Shown in pieces: positions 1 to 10,470 of a DNA stretch of 64,000 nt. This stretch comes from Cryobacterium sp. N22. GTDB taxonomy: Bacteria; Actinomycetota; Actinomycetes; Actinomycetales; Microbacteriaceae. Below the pieces are notes generated by a model. That model saw only the letters and a list, made by a program, of their open reading frames with translations, was not told where the DNA came from and ran no database searches. The translations under genes were made by a program, and so were the position numbers. The DNA lies in assembly GCF_002929555.1 (NCBI RefSeq), contig NZ_PJJP01000039.1:558001-622000 (forward strand), given 5' to 3'. Position 1 is the first letter of the stretch, and each line of letters starts with the position of its first letter.

Positions 1-1
1 G

Positions 2-328
2 GCATCCGAAGAACTGCGCTTGGCCGGAGAAACCCTCAGCCGCAATCCGGCCTCGCTGCAACTGAGGTACTTGCAGACCCTCCTCGAGCTTGGTGCGGAC
101 CAGAACTCCACAGTCGTGTTCCCCTTGCCCATCGACATCATCGGGCCCTTCCTGCAGAAGGTCCCCGACCTCATCGACCGGTTCAGCAGTGCTACCCGGG
201 ACCAATCCCCCGCCGCCGAGAGTCATACCGGTGCATCGCCGGAGGGCAGCCCTCTGGATGAGAGCGCGCGCTTCGCTGAACACTCCCGCCCACCGTCCGA
301 CAAAATCGAGAGGTACGACCGTGAGTGA
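2..328 (+). CDS. SPFH/band-7 family protein, C-terminal part (5' end outside window)
   Basis: The reading frame is already open at base 2, so this is the last ~108 codons of a gene that begins upstream. The visible piece reads RYLQTLLELGADQNSTVVFP followed by a short proline-rich segment, which is the usual end of slipin/stomatin-type SPFH (band 7) proteins. Family members are membrane-anchored scaffold proteins that oligomerise at the cytoplasmic membrane; the anchor would be in the missing N-terminus. The last ~50 residues are hydrophilic and low in complexity. Its stop codon overlaps the start of the next gene, so the two are probably co-transcribed. The family call is from motif recognition only. 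Confidence 0.72.
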   Translation, partial: ASEELRLAGETLSRNPASLQLRYLQTLLELGADQNSTVVFPLPIDIIGPFLQKVPDLIDRFSSATRDQSPAAESHTGASPEGSPLDESARFAEHSRPPSDKIERYDRE

Positions 329-656
329 CCCGCATCTCAATGTTGAACCCTCCGCGACTTCCCAGTCCGACGCAGATGGAGAGACCGTCCAGACCACTCA
401 GCCACTCAGCACGCGCGGCATCCGTTCTGTCGTCGCCGGAACCCTCGTTGCTGCCTTCGCGCCGTTGGCTGGTTTCCTCGGTGGCACGATTGTCGGCTCG
501 ACCGGATCGACAACCGAACTCGACCCGTTGTTCGTCTGGTTGTTTCTAGGGCTCATTGTCGGTGGCGCCGGCGCGATTCTAGCCATCACGGGCGCCCTGA
601 GGTGGGTCAGGGCGAACCACGCACCACAACGGGTCGGTCCGATCTCGAAGCACTAG
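321..656 (+). CDS. Small two-helix membrane protein of unknown function
   Basis: I chose the GTG at 321, which overlaps the upstream stop (TGA 326-328) and has a GAGAGG ribosome site about 7 bases before it. The longer frame starting at 90 would run through the SPFH gene in another frame. The ~111-residue product has a hydrophilic, Ser/Thr/Gln-rich N-terminus (~40 residues), then two hydrophobic segments (about residues 42-65 and 73-95), and a short basic tail, so an inner-membrane hairpin protein is likely. Coupling to the SPFH gene suggests a membrane-associated role with it. I recognise no domain. Confidence 0.6.
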   Translation: MSDPHLNVEPSATSQSDADGETVQTTQPLSTRGIRSVVAGTLVAAFAPLAGFLGGTIVGSTGSTTELDPLFVWLFLGLIVGGAGAILAITGALRWVRANHAPQRVGPISKH

Positions 657-671
657 GGACGTGCCCAAAGA

Positions 672-700
672 ATCCGGCGCTGCCAGAGGCAGCGCCGGAT
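672..700. terminator. Convergent bidirectional terminator hairpin
   Basis: A perfect 13-bp inverted repeat (ATCCGGCGCTGCC, loop AGA, then its complement) lies between the plus-strand gene ending at 656 and the minus-strand gene ending at 723. It is placed to stop transcription from both sides. No clear T-run follows, as is common in high-GC actinobacteria. Confidence 0.7.
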
Positions 701-722
701 CAGAAGTGTGCGCTGCGCGGGC

Positions 723-2843
<2,121 letters not shown>

Positions 2844-2847
<4 letters not shown>

Positions 2848-3860
2848 GACTTGTTCCCTATCGGGTAGCGGCGGCGGCCGACGGCGTCGAGGGTCTGCCG
2901 GATGGCGCCGATGACGTCGTCCGCAGACGGCAACGCGGCAGTCTCCAGTGGTTTTGAGTACGGCATCGGCACCTCGGCCATGGCGACCCGGCGAACCGGG
3001 GCGTCCAGATAGTCGAAGGCGCCGTCGGAGATGGTCGCGGCGATTTCGGCGCCGATCCCGTAGGTGAGCCAGTCGTCCTCAAGGATGACGGCGGCGTGGG
3101 TCTTCTTCACGGACTCCACCACGGTGTCGCGGTCCAGCGGGCGCAGGCTCCGCAGGTCGATGACCTCGATGTCGAGCCCGTCGGACTCGGCGAGTTGTTC
3201 GGCGACCTGGGCGGCCACGTACGCCATCCGCGAGTAGCCGATCAGGGTGATGTCGCTGCCGCGCCGGGTGACGGCGGCCTTGCCCATCTCGGCCGGGATG
3301 TCTTCGTCGGGCACCTCGCCCTTGGTGTTGTAGAGCGACAGGTTCTCCAGGAAGAGCACCGGGTCGTCGTCGCGGATGGCCGCGAGCATCATCGCCTTGG
3401 CGTCGGCGGGGGTGCTGGGGGCGACGACCTTCATTCCGGGCACGAAGGCGTAAAAGAGTTCGATGTTCTGCGAGTGCGTGGCACCGAGTTGTTGGCCACC
3501 GCCGCCGGGGGTGCGGATGACGAGGGGCACGCGCGCCTGCCCGCCGAACATCCCATAGATCTTGGCGGCATGGTTCACGATCTGGTCGAGCGCGAGCAGG
3601 CTGAAGTTGATCGTCATGATCTCCACGACCGGGCGGAGGCCCAGCATCGCAGCACCGATCGCGGCACCGGTGAAGCCCTCCTCGGCGATCGCGGTGTCGC
3701 GCACCCGCTTCTCGCCGAACTCATCAAGCAGCCCGGCGGTGATTTTGTAGGCGCCGTCGAAGAGGCCGATCTCCTCGCCCATCAGGAACACGTCGGCGTC
3801 GCGGTGCATCTCGGATCGCAACGTGTCGTGCAGTGCCTGCCGATAGGTCATGATGCTCAT
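2844..3860 (-). CDS. acoB: Thiamine-dependent dehydrogenase E1 component, beta subunit
   Basis: The 338-residue protein matches the E1 beta subunit of 2-oxoacid/acetoin dehydrogenase complexes: N-terminal transketolase pyrimidine-binding domain (start MTYRQALHDTLRSEMHRD, GEEIGLFDGAYK, IAEEGFTGAAIGAAMLG) followed by the transketolase C-terminal domain (~residues 200-325). It forms a heterotetramer with the alpha subunit encoded next door. Both ends overlap the neighbouring genes by ATGA (2844-2847 and 3857-3860), a tight operon. Length is normal for the family. The acetoin assignment relies on the linked butA-like gene and the TetR-controlled layout. Confidence 0.87.
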
Positions 3861-4993
3861 CGGGTGACCTCCTGTTCCGGGAATGGTGCCGGCTCGAAGA
3901 GGGGCTGCCCGGGCAACCTGTGGGAGTCGTTGGCGACGGGTGTGGCGTACGTGTAGTCGAACAGGGTCGACACGTCGGGGAACGGGCTCGCCTCGGCGAA
4001 GACCGCGGCCGCGGTGGCTTGCTCGATGGCGTCGTCGTTGATGGCGGTGATCTCCTGCTCGGTCAGCAGGCCGTCATCGACCATTTGGGCGGCAAAGGTG
4101 ACGAGCGGGTCGCGCTCCTTGGTGAGCGCGATCTCCTCGGCGCCCCGGTACTTGCCGGGGTCGACCACAGAGTGCCCGCGCAGCCGTTCGGTCATGACCT
4201 CGAGCAGGAACGGCTCACCGCCCCGCGCCGTCGCCGCGGCTCTCTGCGCCGCCTCAAATACGAGCACCGGGTCGAGCCCGTCTACACGCTCGGACGCCAT
4301 CCGGTACGACGATGCTCGCTTGTAGAGTTCGGGCTCTGCCGAGGACTTGTCAACCGTCGTCGCCATCCCCAGCCGATTGTTGATCACGACGTAGACGATG
4401 GGGAGGTTCCAGAGCGCTGCGATGTTGAGCCATTCGTGGAAGGCGCCGATGTTCGTGGTGCCATCGCCCATGGTGCACATGACGATTTCGTCCAGGCCTC
4501 GGTAGTCGATGGCGAGGGCTGCTCCGGTGGCCAGTGGAATCTGGCCGCCGACGATTCCGTACCCACCGAGCATTCGCTTTTCGAGGTCGAACATGTGCAT
4601 CGAGCCGCCCCAGCCCTTGGAGACGCCGTCGGAGCGGCCGAAGAGCTCGGCCATCACGCGGTTGGGGTCGATGCCTCGTGTCAACGCGTAGCCGTGTTCG
4701 CGGTAGTTGGTAAAGAGGTAATCGGTGGGGCGCAGGGCCGCCATCAGGCCGACGACGGCGGCCTCTTCGCCGAGGTTGAGGTGGCAGTAGCCGCCGATCA
4801 ATGCCTGGGTGTATGCCCGGGCCGCTCGCTCTTCGAAGCGACGGATGAACACCATCTGCCGGTAGAAGTCGACGGCACGCTCCCCGGCGGCGCAGTTGGT
4901 CGGACCGGGGTGGTCCGCCACCGCGGTGGGGGTGGCGCCTTGGTTGGCACCGGGCTTCGGGGGTGCCACGGTAGTTCGCTGTCGAGTAGACAT
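3857..4993 (-). CDS. acoA: Thiamine-dependent dehydrogenase E1 component, alpha subunit
   Basis: This is the first gene of the four-gene minus-strand cluster. The 378-residue protein has the thiamine diphosphate motif starting with GDG at 176-178 and ending with NN at 205-206, and the conserved phosphorylation-loop-like segment RLRGHSVVDPGKYRG, both typical of E1 alpha subunits. An extra ~35-residue polar N-terminus precedes the fold. With AcoB it would cleave acetoin (or decarboxylate a 2-oxoacid) to produce hydroxyethyl-ThDP for transfer to lipoyl-E2. The promoter region holds a palindrome at 5050-5071 just upstream, suggesting repression by the divergent TetR protein. Confidence 0.86.
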   Translation of the reverse strand: MSTRQRTTVAPPKPGANQGATPTAVADHPGPTNCAAGERAVDFYRQMVFIRRFEERAARAYTQALIGGYCHLNLGEEAAVVGLMAALRPTDYLFTNYREHGYALTRGIDPNRVMAELFGRSDGVSKGWGGSMHMFDLEKRMLGGYGIVGGQIPLATGAALAIDYRGLDEIVMCTMGDGTTNIGAFHEWLNIAALWNLPIVYVVINNRLGMATTVDKSSAEPELYKRASSYRMASERVDGLDPVLVFEAAQRAAATARGGEPFLLEVMTERLRGHSVVDPGKYRGAEEIALTKERDPLVTFAAQMVDDGLLTEQEITAINDDAIEQATAAAVFAEASPFPDVSTLFDYTYATPVANDSHRLPGQPLFEPAPFPEQEVTR

Positions 4994-5049
4994 AGCGGAA
5001 CTCCCTTCTCGGCCTTCGTGAGGTCGCGGTTGAGGAGTCGGATTAAATT

Positions 5050-5071
5050 AATGATACGACGCCGTATCATT
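5050..5071. promoter_or_regulatory. Probable TetR operator between acoA and the divergent regulator
   Basis: The 22-bp sequence is a near-perfect palindrome: arms AATGATACG and CGTATCATT around ACGC, with 20 of 22 positions symmetric. It is AT-rich inside a GC-rich context, 57 bases upstream of the acoA start and 55 bases before the tetR start, so one bound repressor could control both directions. The assignment to the adjacent TetR is inferred from position. Confidence 0.75.
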
Positions 5072-5126
5072 CTATAACGACGAGTACCTTGGATGTATAG
5101 CGTCATCGACAACCGAAAGGCGAACA

Positions 5127-5741
5127 GTGGAATCCGCGCACTCAGAACCGCTCGAACGAAAGCGTGGTCGCCCCACCGAGGCCGGGCGCATCGAACGGCA
5201 AGAGCAGATCCTCGACGCCGCGCTGTCGAATTTTCTCGAGTACGGCTTCGGCAATGCCACTGTGGACCGGATCGCTGCCGATGCCCGGGTGACCAAGCGA
5301 ACCATCTACAGTTACTTCGGCAACAAGGACGGTGTCTTCACCGAGATGCAGCGCCGCCTCGCCGACACCGTCAGTGGCGACACTCAAAACCCGGACACTT
5401 TGGAATCCCTGGCCGCCCGAATCGTTTTCGGCCTGCACTCCGCCCAGATGATCGGGCTGCACAGGCTCGTGATCGCCGAGTCGCTGCGATTTCCCGATCT
5501 GGCCCGCACGCTGCACGACAACGGCGATATGCGGCACGTCGCCCGGCTCGCCGAGCACATCGACGCCGAACGCGGATGGGGCGCCACCGACCGCGCCGAG
5601 ACGCTCTACGCGCTGCTGCTGGGCGAGGATTACCGCCGGCGGCTTCTTGGGCTGATCGAGCCGATCACGGCGGATGCCGCCGCGGGCCACGCCTACTCTG
5701 CCCTGAAGCACCTCGGCCTCACCGACGTACAAGTTAGGTAG
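5127..5741 (+). CDS. TetR family transcriptional regulator
   Basis: The 204-residue protein begins at GTG 5127, with ribosome site GAAAGG at 5115-5120. Its N-terminal helix-turn-helix is typical of TetR: QILDAALSNFLEYGFGNATVDRIAADARVTKRTIYSYFGNKDG (about residues 28-70), followed by an all-helical C-terminal ligand-binding domain that resembles the TetR_C_7/AefR-like class. It is divergent from the acetoin dehydrogenase cluster, with a 22-bp palindrome in the shared promoter, so local repression of acoABC-butA and autoregulation are likely. The ligand is unknown; a pathway intermediate such as acetoin is an inference. Confidence 0.85.
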   Translation: MESAHSEPLERKRGRPTEAGRIERQEQILDAALSNFLEYGFGNATVDRIAADARVTKRTIYSYFGNKDGVFTEMQRRLADTVSGDTQNPDTLESLAARIVFGLHSAQMIGLHRLVIAESLRFPDLARTLHDNGDMRHVARLAEHIDAERGWGATDRAETLYALLLGEDYRRRLLGLIEPITADAAAGHAYSALKHLGLTDVQVR

Positions 5742-5744
5742 ACC

Positions 5745-6107
5745 ATGAGTATTCGAATCAAGCGCATCTACGACGACGCGGCCGACGACGACGGTTTCCG
5801 CGTACTAGTCGATAGGCTCTGGCCGCGCGGCGTAACGAAGGAGCGTGCCCGGCTGGATGCCTGGCTCAAGGAGGTCGCCCCCTCCCCAGAACTGCGCACC
5901 TGGTGGAACCACGATCCGGAGCGAATCGGCGAATTCGCCGTTCGCTATCGTGCCGAACTCGACGATGACCCGGAGACGATGCGGGCCGTGACCGCGCTGC
6001 GCGAGCTAGCCGCGCATGCCACCGGACCCACGACCCTGCTCTATGGCGCCAAGGACCCCGTGGTTAATCACGCTCGAGTTTTGGCCGACTACCTCGGGGA
6101 TAAATAG
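5745..6107 (+). CDS. DUF488 family protein
   Basis: The 120-residue product carries the DUF488 signature near the N-terminus (IKRIYDD, LVDRLWPRGVTKERARLDAWLKEVAPS) and ends with LLYGAKDPVVNHARVL. The family is small, cytosolic and without an established general function. It starts only 3 bases after the TetR stop codon and is probably co-transcribed with it. Length is normal for the family, and nothing suggests decay. Confidence 0.85.
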   Translation: MSIRIKRIYDDAADDDGFRVLVDRLWPRGVTKERARLDAWLKEVAPSPELRTWWNHDPERIGEFAVRYRAELDDDPETMRAVTALRELAAHATGPTTLLYGAKDPVVNHARVLADYLGDK

Positions 6108-6478
6108 CCATTCTCTTTCCACCTAATGTGTGAACCCCAGGCGTGGGAGCGGATGCCGGTCATAGGGTGGCGCCATAACGCACAGCCTTCCGCAACGCCG
6201 TAAGCTCCTCACCGCACCACCGGGACGTCGGTCTCTCGCCCTGCAGAACCCCCGGGTGCAGAGTGTCTCGGCTGGCGCCGGCAGGCTGGCCGATATCTCG
6301 GCGCCGAGCTCGTCATTCGCCCAGCCGCGCGAGGGGTTGCCAATGGATCCGGCCGAGCACCCGGCTCAGTTCAGTCGAAACCCTCCGACATGTTGCATTC
6401 AGCCGCAACTTGGCTATGTGGGTTTTGAGCAGTCTCGATAGGGCCTGCCTCCTAGTCCAGTCCTTTGGGAAAGCTAGG
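6108..6478. other. Intergenic stretch with no recognised gene
   Basis: This 371-base gap separates the DUF488 gene (plus) from the response regulator (minus). Short open frames exist on both strands but show neither a family pattern nor a good ribosome site. It marks the left edge of the region with looser codon use, and may hold degraded sequence. I see no clear hairpin or tRNA. Confidence 0.5.
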
Positions 6479-7141
6479 TCAGTTGCCGACGACACCGAGC
6501 TCGTAGGCGCGGATGACCGCGTCGACTCGGTTTCGGAGGTCGAGTTTGGCGAGTACTCGGCCGACGTTCGCCTTGACCGTCGACTCACTCAAGTACAGCT
6601 TCGCAGCGATCTCGCTGTTGGTCTCGCCGCCTGCGATGAGCATGAAGATCTCGCGTTCGCGAGCGGTCAGTTCGGATAGTACCTCGTCGGCGTTGATGGC
6701 GTGCCGGGTGAGGAAGTGGGGGGCGGCGACCTGGATGAGCTTCGCGGTGATGCGGGGTGATACGACGGCATCGCCGGTGTGGACGGCGCGGACCGCGGTG
6801 ACGAGCTCGTCTGGGCGGGTGTCTTTCAAAAGGAAGCCGGCTGCGCCAGCGTCGAGGGCGCCGAAAGCGTACTCGTCGAGATCGTAGGTGGTGATGGCAA
6901 GTACACGAGTATGGGGATGGAGCCCTGTGATGCGTCTGGTCGCCTCGATGCCGCCGACTCCTGGCATTCGGATGTCCATCAGCACGACGTCGGGACGCAG
7001 CCGGTCGGCTGCGCCGACTGCCTGCAGGCCGTCGGATGCTTCGCCGACGACGGTTATCCCTTGGCGGGCTTCGAGCATCAGTCTGAAGCCGTATCGCACG
7101 AGTTCCTGGTCGTCGACAAGTAAGACGCGTATGGAATTCAC
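6479..7141 (-). CDS. NarL/LuxR-family response regulator
   Basis: The 220-residue protein has a receiver domain (residues ~4-120) with acidic pocket DD10-11 and phosphoacceptor Asp56 (VVLMDIRMPG), and a C-terminal LuxR-type helix-turn-helix (~150-215; LTAREREIFMLIAGGETNSEIAAKLYLSESTVKANVGRVLAKL). Its GTG start overlaps the histidine kinase stop by GTGA (7138-7141), so the two are translationally coupled. The kinase and an ABC-2 exporter lie just upstream on the same strand, so control of the exporter is the likeliest job, as in DesKR- and LiaRS-like arrangements. Confidence 0.9.
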   Translation of the reverse strand: MNSIRVLLVDDQELVRYGFRLMLEARQGITVVGEASDGLQAVGAADRLRPDVVLMDIRMPGVGGIEATRRITGLHPHTRVLAITTYDLDEYAFGALDAGAAGFLLKDTRPDELVTAVRAVHTGDAVVSPRITAKLIQVAAPHFLTRHAINADEVLSELTAREREIFMLIAGGETNSEIAAKLYLSESTVKANVGRVLAKLDLRNRVDAVIRAYELGVVGN

Positions 7142-8325
7142 GGTTGAGGGTCCCCTCGTCGTAGTCGCGCGAAAACTCGCCAGCCGCCGTCTTCGTGAGG
7201 TCCGGCCTCGATGGTTCCAGCGTAAAGGGTGGCCCTCTCCCGCATTCCGAGGATGCCACGTCCGTCGTGCGCGTGTGCGGGCGGATGGAGGAGTGGTCCT
7301 GTGTCGCGGACGAGGATGGTCACCTCCGTCACCGTCCAGGCGACCGTCACTGTTGCGGATCTAGTCTGCTGGGCGTGGCGGAGCACGTTGGTCAGCGACT
7401 CCTGCACGATCCGGTACACGGCGAGGCCGAGGCCGGGGTCGTGGGAATGGGCTCCTGTGACTGTAAGACGCACGGGGAGGCCGGTTGCCAGAAACTCGGC
7501 CGCCAGTGAGGGGAGGTTGGATGCGTCCGGTTGTGGCGCATGTTCCCGTGCGGTGCCGCGGCTGTCGCCTCGGACGCCGCCCAGTAGTCGGCGTACTTCC
7601 CCGAGGGTGCGGCGGCCGGTCTCGGCGACACGCGCCATGGCGACCTTTGCCTCGGCGGGACGCTCGTCAGCTGCTGCATGGGCGCCGGCGGATACGGCGA
7701 TCATGACGGAGAGGCTGTGCGCGATCACGTCGTGCATTTCTCGCGCGATCCGTTCGCGTTCGAGGGCTCCTGCGATCTTCACCCGCTGGTCCCGTTCACG
7801 CGCCAGCCTGTCCGCTCGGTCGATGAGCTCGCCAATATGGCGTCGCCGGTATCCCACGTTTGTTCCCAGCAGCGCCGCGATCAGCAGGACTGCGGCGAGG
7901 ACGACGTAGGCGTTCGCCCAGTTCAGTAGCGCGTCGCTGGCGAGGGTGCGCGGTGCCAGTCCGAGGATCGGGGGCCCGATGGTTCCGCGGACCGAAAGGG
8001 CCAGGGCGCCGAGGGCGCCACTAGCCATCGAGATGCCGAAACGAGTCCAGGCGACCCTTCCTCTGCTGTCAACACCCGCGGTGTACACCGCGATCACAGC
8101 AAGCATCGATTCGGCCCCCGACCCGACTGCCAAAGAAAGCAAGGACAGCACTGTTGCAGCGGCGAAGAACAGTGGCGGATACCGATGGCGCGCCTCTAGT
8201 GCCCCGAGGCCGCCGATCGCCAGCGCGACCATCGGCCACAGAGGTGTGGAGTGCGGGGGCTCGAGGGAGAGAGCCGCGAGACCGACAGCAACACCCGCAA
8301 ACATCGCCATGATCAGGGCGTCCAC
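7138..8325 (-). CDS. NarL-type sensor histidine kinase
   Basis: The 395-residue membrane kinase has about five to six hydrophobic segments in its first ~155 residues with very short loops, so it probably senses through the membrane itself. A HisKA_3 dimerisation domain follows with the phosphoacceptor His198 (IAREMHDVIAHSLSVM), then a C-terminal HATPase domain with RDTG and GRGILGMRERA glycine boxes. The GTG at 8325 is the first usable start; the frame is open further upstream but holds no ATG, GTG or TTG before the neighbouring gene. It pairs with the coupled response regulator. Confidence 0.88.
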   Translation of the reverse strand: MDALIMAMFAGVAVGLAALSLEPPHSTPLWPMVALAIGGLGALEARHRYPPLFFAAATVLSLLSLAVGSGAESMLAVIAVYTAGVDSRGRVAWTRFGISMASGALGALALSVRGTIGPPILGLAPRTLASDALLNWANAYVVLAAVLLIAALLGTNVGYRRRHIGELIDRADRLARERDQRVKIAGALERERIAREMHDVIAHSLSVMIAVSAGAHAAADERPAEAKVAMARVAETGRRTLGEVRRLLGGVRGDSRGTAREHAPQPDASNLPSLAAEFLATGLPVRLTVTGAHSHDPGLGLAVYRIVQESLTNVLRHAQQTRSATVTVAWTVTEVTILVRDTGPLLHPPAHAHDGRGILGMRERATLYAGTIEAGPHEDGGWRVFARLRRGDPQP

Positions 8326-8417
8326 GATCCGGGGCCAACGGGGGCGAACCGGCTTCTGCGTGCTGCGATCGCGCGGCGCCTGGGTTAGCGAGCCGCGCGA
8401 TCCGGACTGAGCGCGGA

Positions 8418-9263
8418 TCAGGCGTCCTTACGACGCAACTGGATGGCTCCCATGACAACGAAGATACCGGCCCATGTGGCCGCAACCATCCACCCCGCGC
8501 CCGAGCTGACATATCCGTCCGCGAGGTCCAGGAATACTCCTCCGGCATCGGGCGGTCCAGACATGGCATCGCCTGCCTTCGACATAGAAAGGAGATGGAG
8601 GTTCCTGACCAGCGGTGATGCAGGCAGGACCGACAAGACGATCGGCAGCAACAGGATTATCGAGATCACGGTTGCGACTGAGGCAGCGACTGAGCGCAGT
8701 ACGGTGCCGATCCCCAATCCGAGGACACCGGCGAGTCCGACGTAGACGGATCCGCCCACAAGTGCCGACAACACACCGGGAGCGGTCACGCCGATCTCGA
8801 TCCCGAAAGCTGCGAACATCGGATACGTCACTGCCCACGAGCCGAACATTGCCACGAGGGCCGCGGCGGTCGCCGTGACAAACAGCACGATCGCTTTTGC
8901 GGCAAGGATAGTGACTCTGGCGGGAACAGCGATGAGCGTCGATTGGATTGTCCCGCTCGAGTACTCCCCGCTGATGACTAGCACCCCGAGCACCCCGGCG
9001 ATTAGTTGCCCGAACAGCACGGTCCCGACGGTGACCTGGTCCAGCATGAATGCCACTGAGGGTTCGTCCGGCAATCCGGCGCCTTCTGCGGTGACTCCCA
9101 GCACGACGCTGATTGCGAGCCCGCACGCGATGATCGCTAGCAGGAGGCCGACGGTCGAGCGCAGACTGGTGAGCTTGATGAATTCTGATCGGAGGACTCC
9201 GGCGAAACGAAGTCGGTCGTGGGCCGGGATCCCGGTCGTACGCCGGTTTTCAAGTACGTTCAT
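8418..9263 (-). CDS. ABC-2 type transporter permease
   Basis: The 281-residue protein has six predicted membrane helices and the ABC-2/ABC-2_3-like pattern: an N-terminal cytosolic segment (RLRFAGVLRSEFIKLTSLRSTVGLLLAI), then LVISGEYSSGTIQSTLIAVPAR, typical of daunorubicin- or lantibiotic-type export permeases. It overlaps the ATPase gene by ATGA (9260-9263), so both form one transporter. Substrates of the family include antimicrobial peptides, lipids and drugs; the linked two-component system suggests response to an envelope-active compound. The substrate cannot be read from sequence. Confidence 0.87.
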   Translation of the reverse strand: MNVLENRRTTGIPAHDRLRFAGVLRSEFIKLTSLRSTVGLLLAIIACGLAISVVLGVTAEGAGLPDEPSVAFMLDQVTVGTVLFGQLIAGVLGVLVISGEYSSGTIQSTLIAVPARVTILAAKAIVLFVTATAAALVAMFGSWAVTYPMFAAFGIEIGVTAPGVLSALVGGSVYVGLAGVLGLGIGTVLRSVAASVATVISIILLLPIVLSVLPASPLVRNLHLLSMSKAGDAMSGPPDAGGVFLDLADGYVSSGAGWMVAATWAGIFVVMGAIQLRRKDA

Positions 9264-10189
9264 TCGTGTGCTCCTGTGTTGGCGGTGTCGGATGATCGGT
9301 ATTCGACTTCCCCAGCGGTGAGAGCTATGTACGCATCCTCCAGCGAACCCGACACCGATGCCACCTCGTAGAGGACGAGCCCGGAGGCAGCTGCGGCGAT
9401 GGCGACCTGTTCGGCGGTCAGTCCGATGATCTCAATTGCCCCGTCGGCCAGCATCGTCGCGATAATGTCGGGTCCAGTAATGGCCGCCACCAGTCGTTCC
9501 GACTCCGGAGTGCGCACGCGGGTTACGGAACGGGTGGCACTGGAGATGACGTTGCCGATGGTGTCGTCTGCCAGGATCCTGCCTCGCCCAATCACGATGA
9601 GCCGGTCGGCGGTCTGGGCCATTTCGCTCATCAGGTGCGACGAGAGCAGCACTGTGCGGCCCTCAGCGGCGAGTTTGCGCATCAGGGTCCTCACCCATCG
9701 GACGCCCTCCGGGTCCAGGCCGTTCACCGGTTCGTCGAGGATGATCGTAGCTGGATCGCCGAGGAGGGCGGTGGCGATTCCTAGCCGTTGGCCCATCCCG
9801 AGCGAGAACCCCCCGACTCGTCTGCCGGCCACAGAGTCCAGTCCCGCGAGCCCGATGACCTCGCGCACTCGGGATACGCCGATTCCGTGTGTCGCTGCGA
9901 TTGACAGGAGATGCTTGTAGGCAGATCGCCCGCCGTTGGCGGCCTTCGCATCCAGCAGCACGCCGACCTCTCGCAGCGGGGCCTGGTGCTCTCGGTAGAG
10001 GCGCCCGTTTACTTCGACCCTGCCGGCGGTCGGCCGATCGAGGCCGACGATCATCCTCATGGTCGTGGACTTGCCTGCCCCGTTCGGCCCTAGGAATCCC
10101 GTCACCTGGCCCGGTTGTACGGTGAAGTCGATTGCGTCGACTGCGACCTTGTTCCCGTAGCGCTTGACGAGCGCCTCTGCTCTGATCAT
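9260..10189 (-). CDS. ABC transporter ATP-binding protein (ABC-2 exporter)
   Basis: The 309-residue ATPase has Walker A GPNGAGKST (34-42), signature motif variant FSLGMGQRLGIATALL (S-L-G-M-G instead of the more usual LSGGQ, a frequent variant in CcmA/NatA-type exporters), and Walker B TIILDEPVNGLDPEGV. A C-terminal ~80-residue extension after the nucleotide-binding domain is typical of this subfamily. It is the first gene of a minus-strand run ATPase-permease-kinase-regulator that probably forms one transcription unit, though 92 bases separate the permease from the kinase. Confidence 0.9.
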   Translation of the reverse strand: MIRAEALVKRYGNKVAVDAIDFTVQPGQVTGFLGPNGAGKSTTMRMIVGLDRPTAGRVEVNGRLYREHQAPLREVGVLLDAKAANGGRSAYKHLLSIAATHGIGVSRVREVIGLAGLDSVAGRRVGGFSLGMGQRLGIATALLGDPATIILDEPVNGLDPEGVRWVRTLMRKLAAEGRTVLLSSHLMSEMAQTADRLIVIGRGRILADDTIGNVISSATRSVTRVRTPESERLVAAITGPDIIATMLADGAIEIIGLTAEQVAIAAAASGLVLYEVASVSGSLEDAYIALTAGEVEYRSSDTANTGAHE

Positions 10190-10470
10190 GTTCGTTTCTT
10201 TCGCATAGGGACGACGCTAGGCGCGGTCGGCTACCTGCACTGAGGACTTTGGGCCAGCCATCGCGCAGTACCCGGTACCTAGGTACTGGATGAATGCCGC
10301 GGGATGGGTTCGCCTTGGCATTGCGGTGATACTCGGCGGCCCACCTCAACCGAGTAATGCTCGGAGCTGGAAACATCGCCGCAACGTTGAAGCAGTCTCA
10401 TTCGCACGGGCACGGAGGTCTGCATAGAACTCCCGAAGTAGGCACTTATTCAGAGGAAACGTCGGTGGGA
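10190..10470. promoter_or_regulatory. Upstream region of the ABC exporter with an inverted repeat at 10266-10288
   Basis: The 281-base gap holds the start region of the minus-strand exporter and the end of the MerR-like gene. The inverted repeat CAGTACC (10266-10272) and GGTACTG (10282-10288), interrupted by a GGTACC core, lies about 80 bases before the ATPase start and could be a regulator site for the linked response regulator. This is inferred from position and symmetry only. No gene is visible. Confidence 0.4.
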
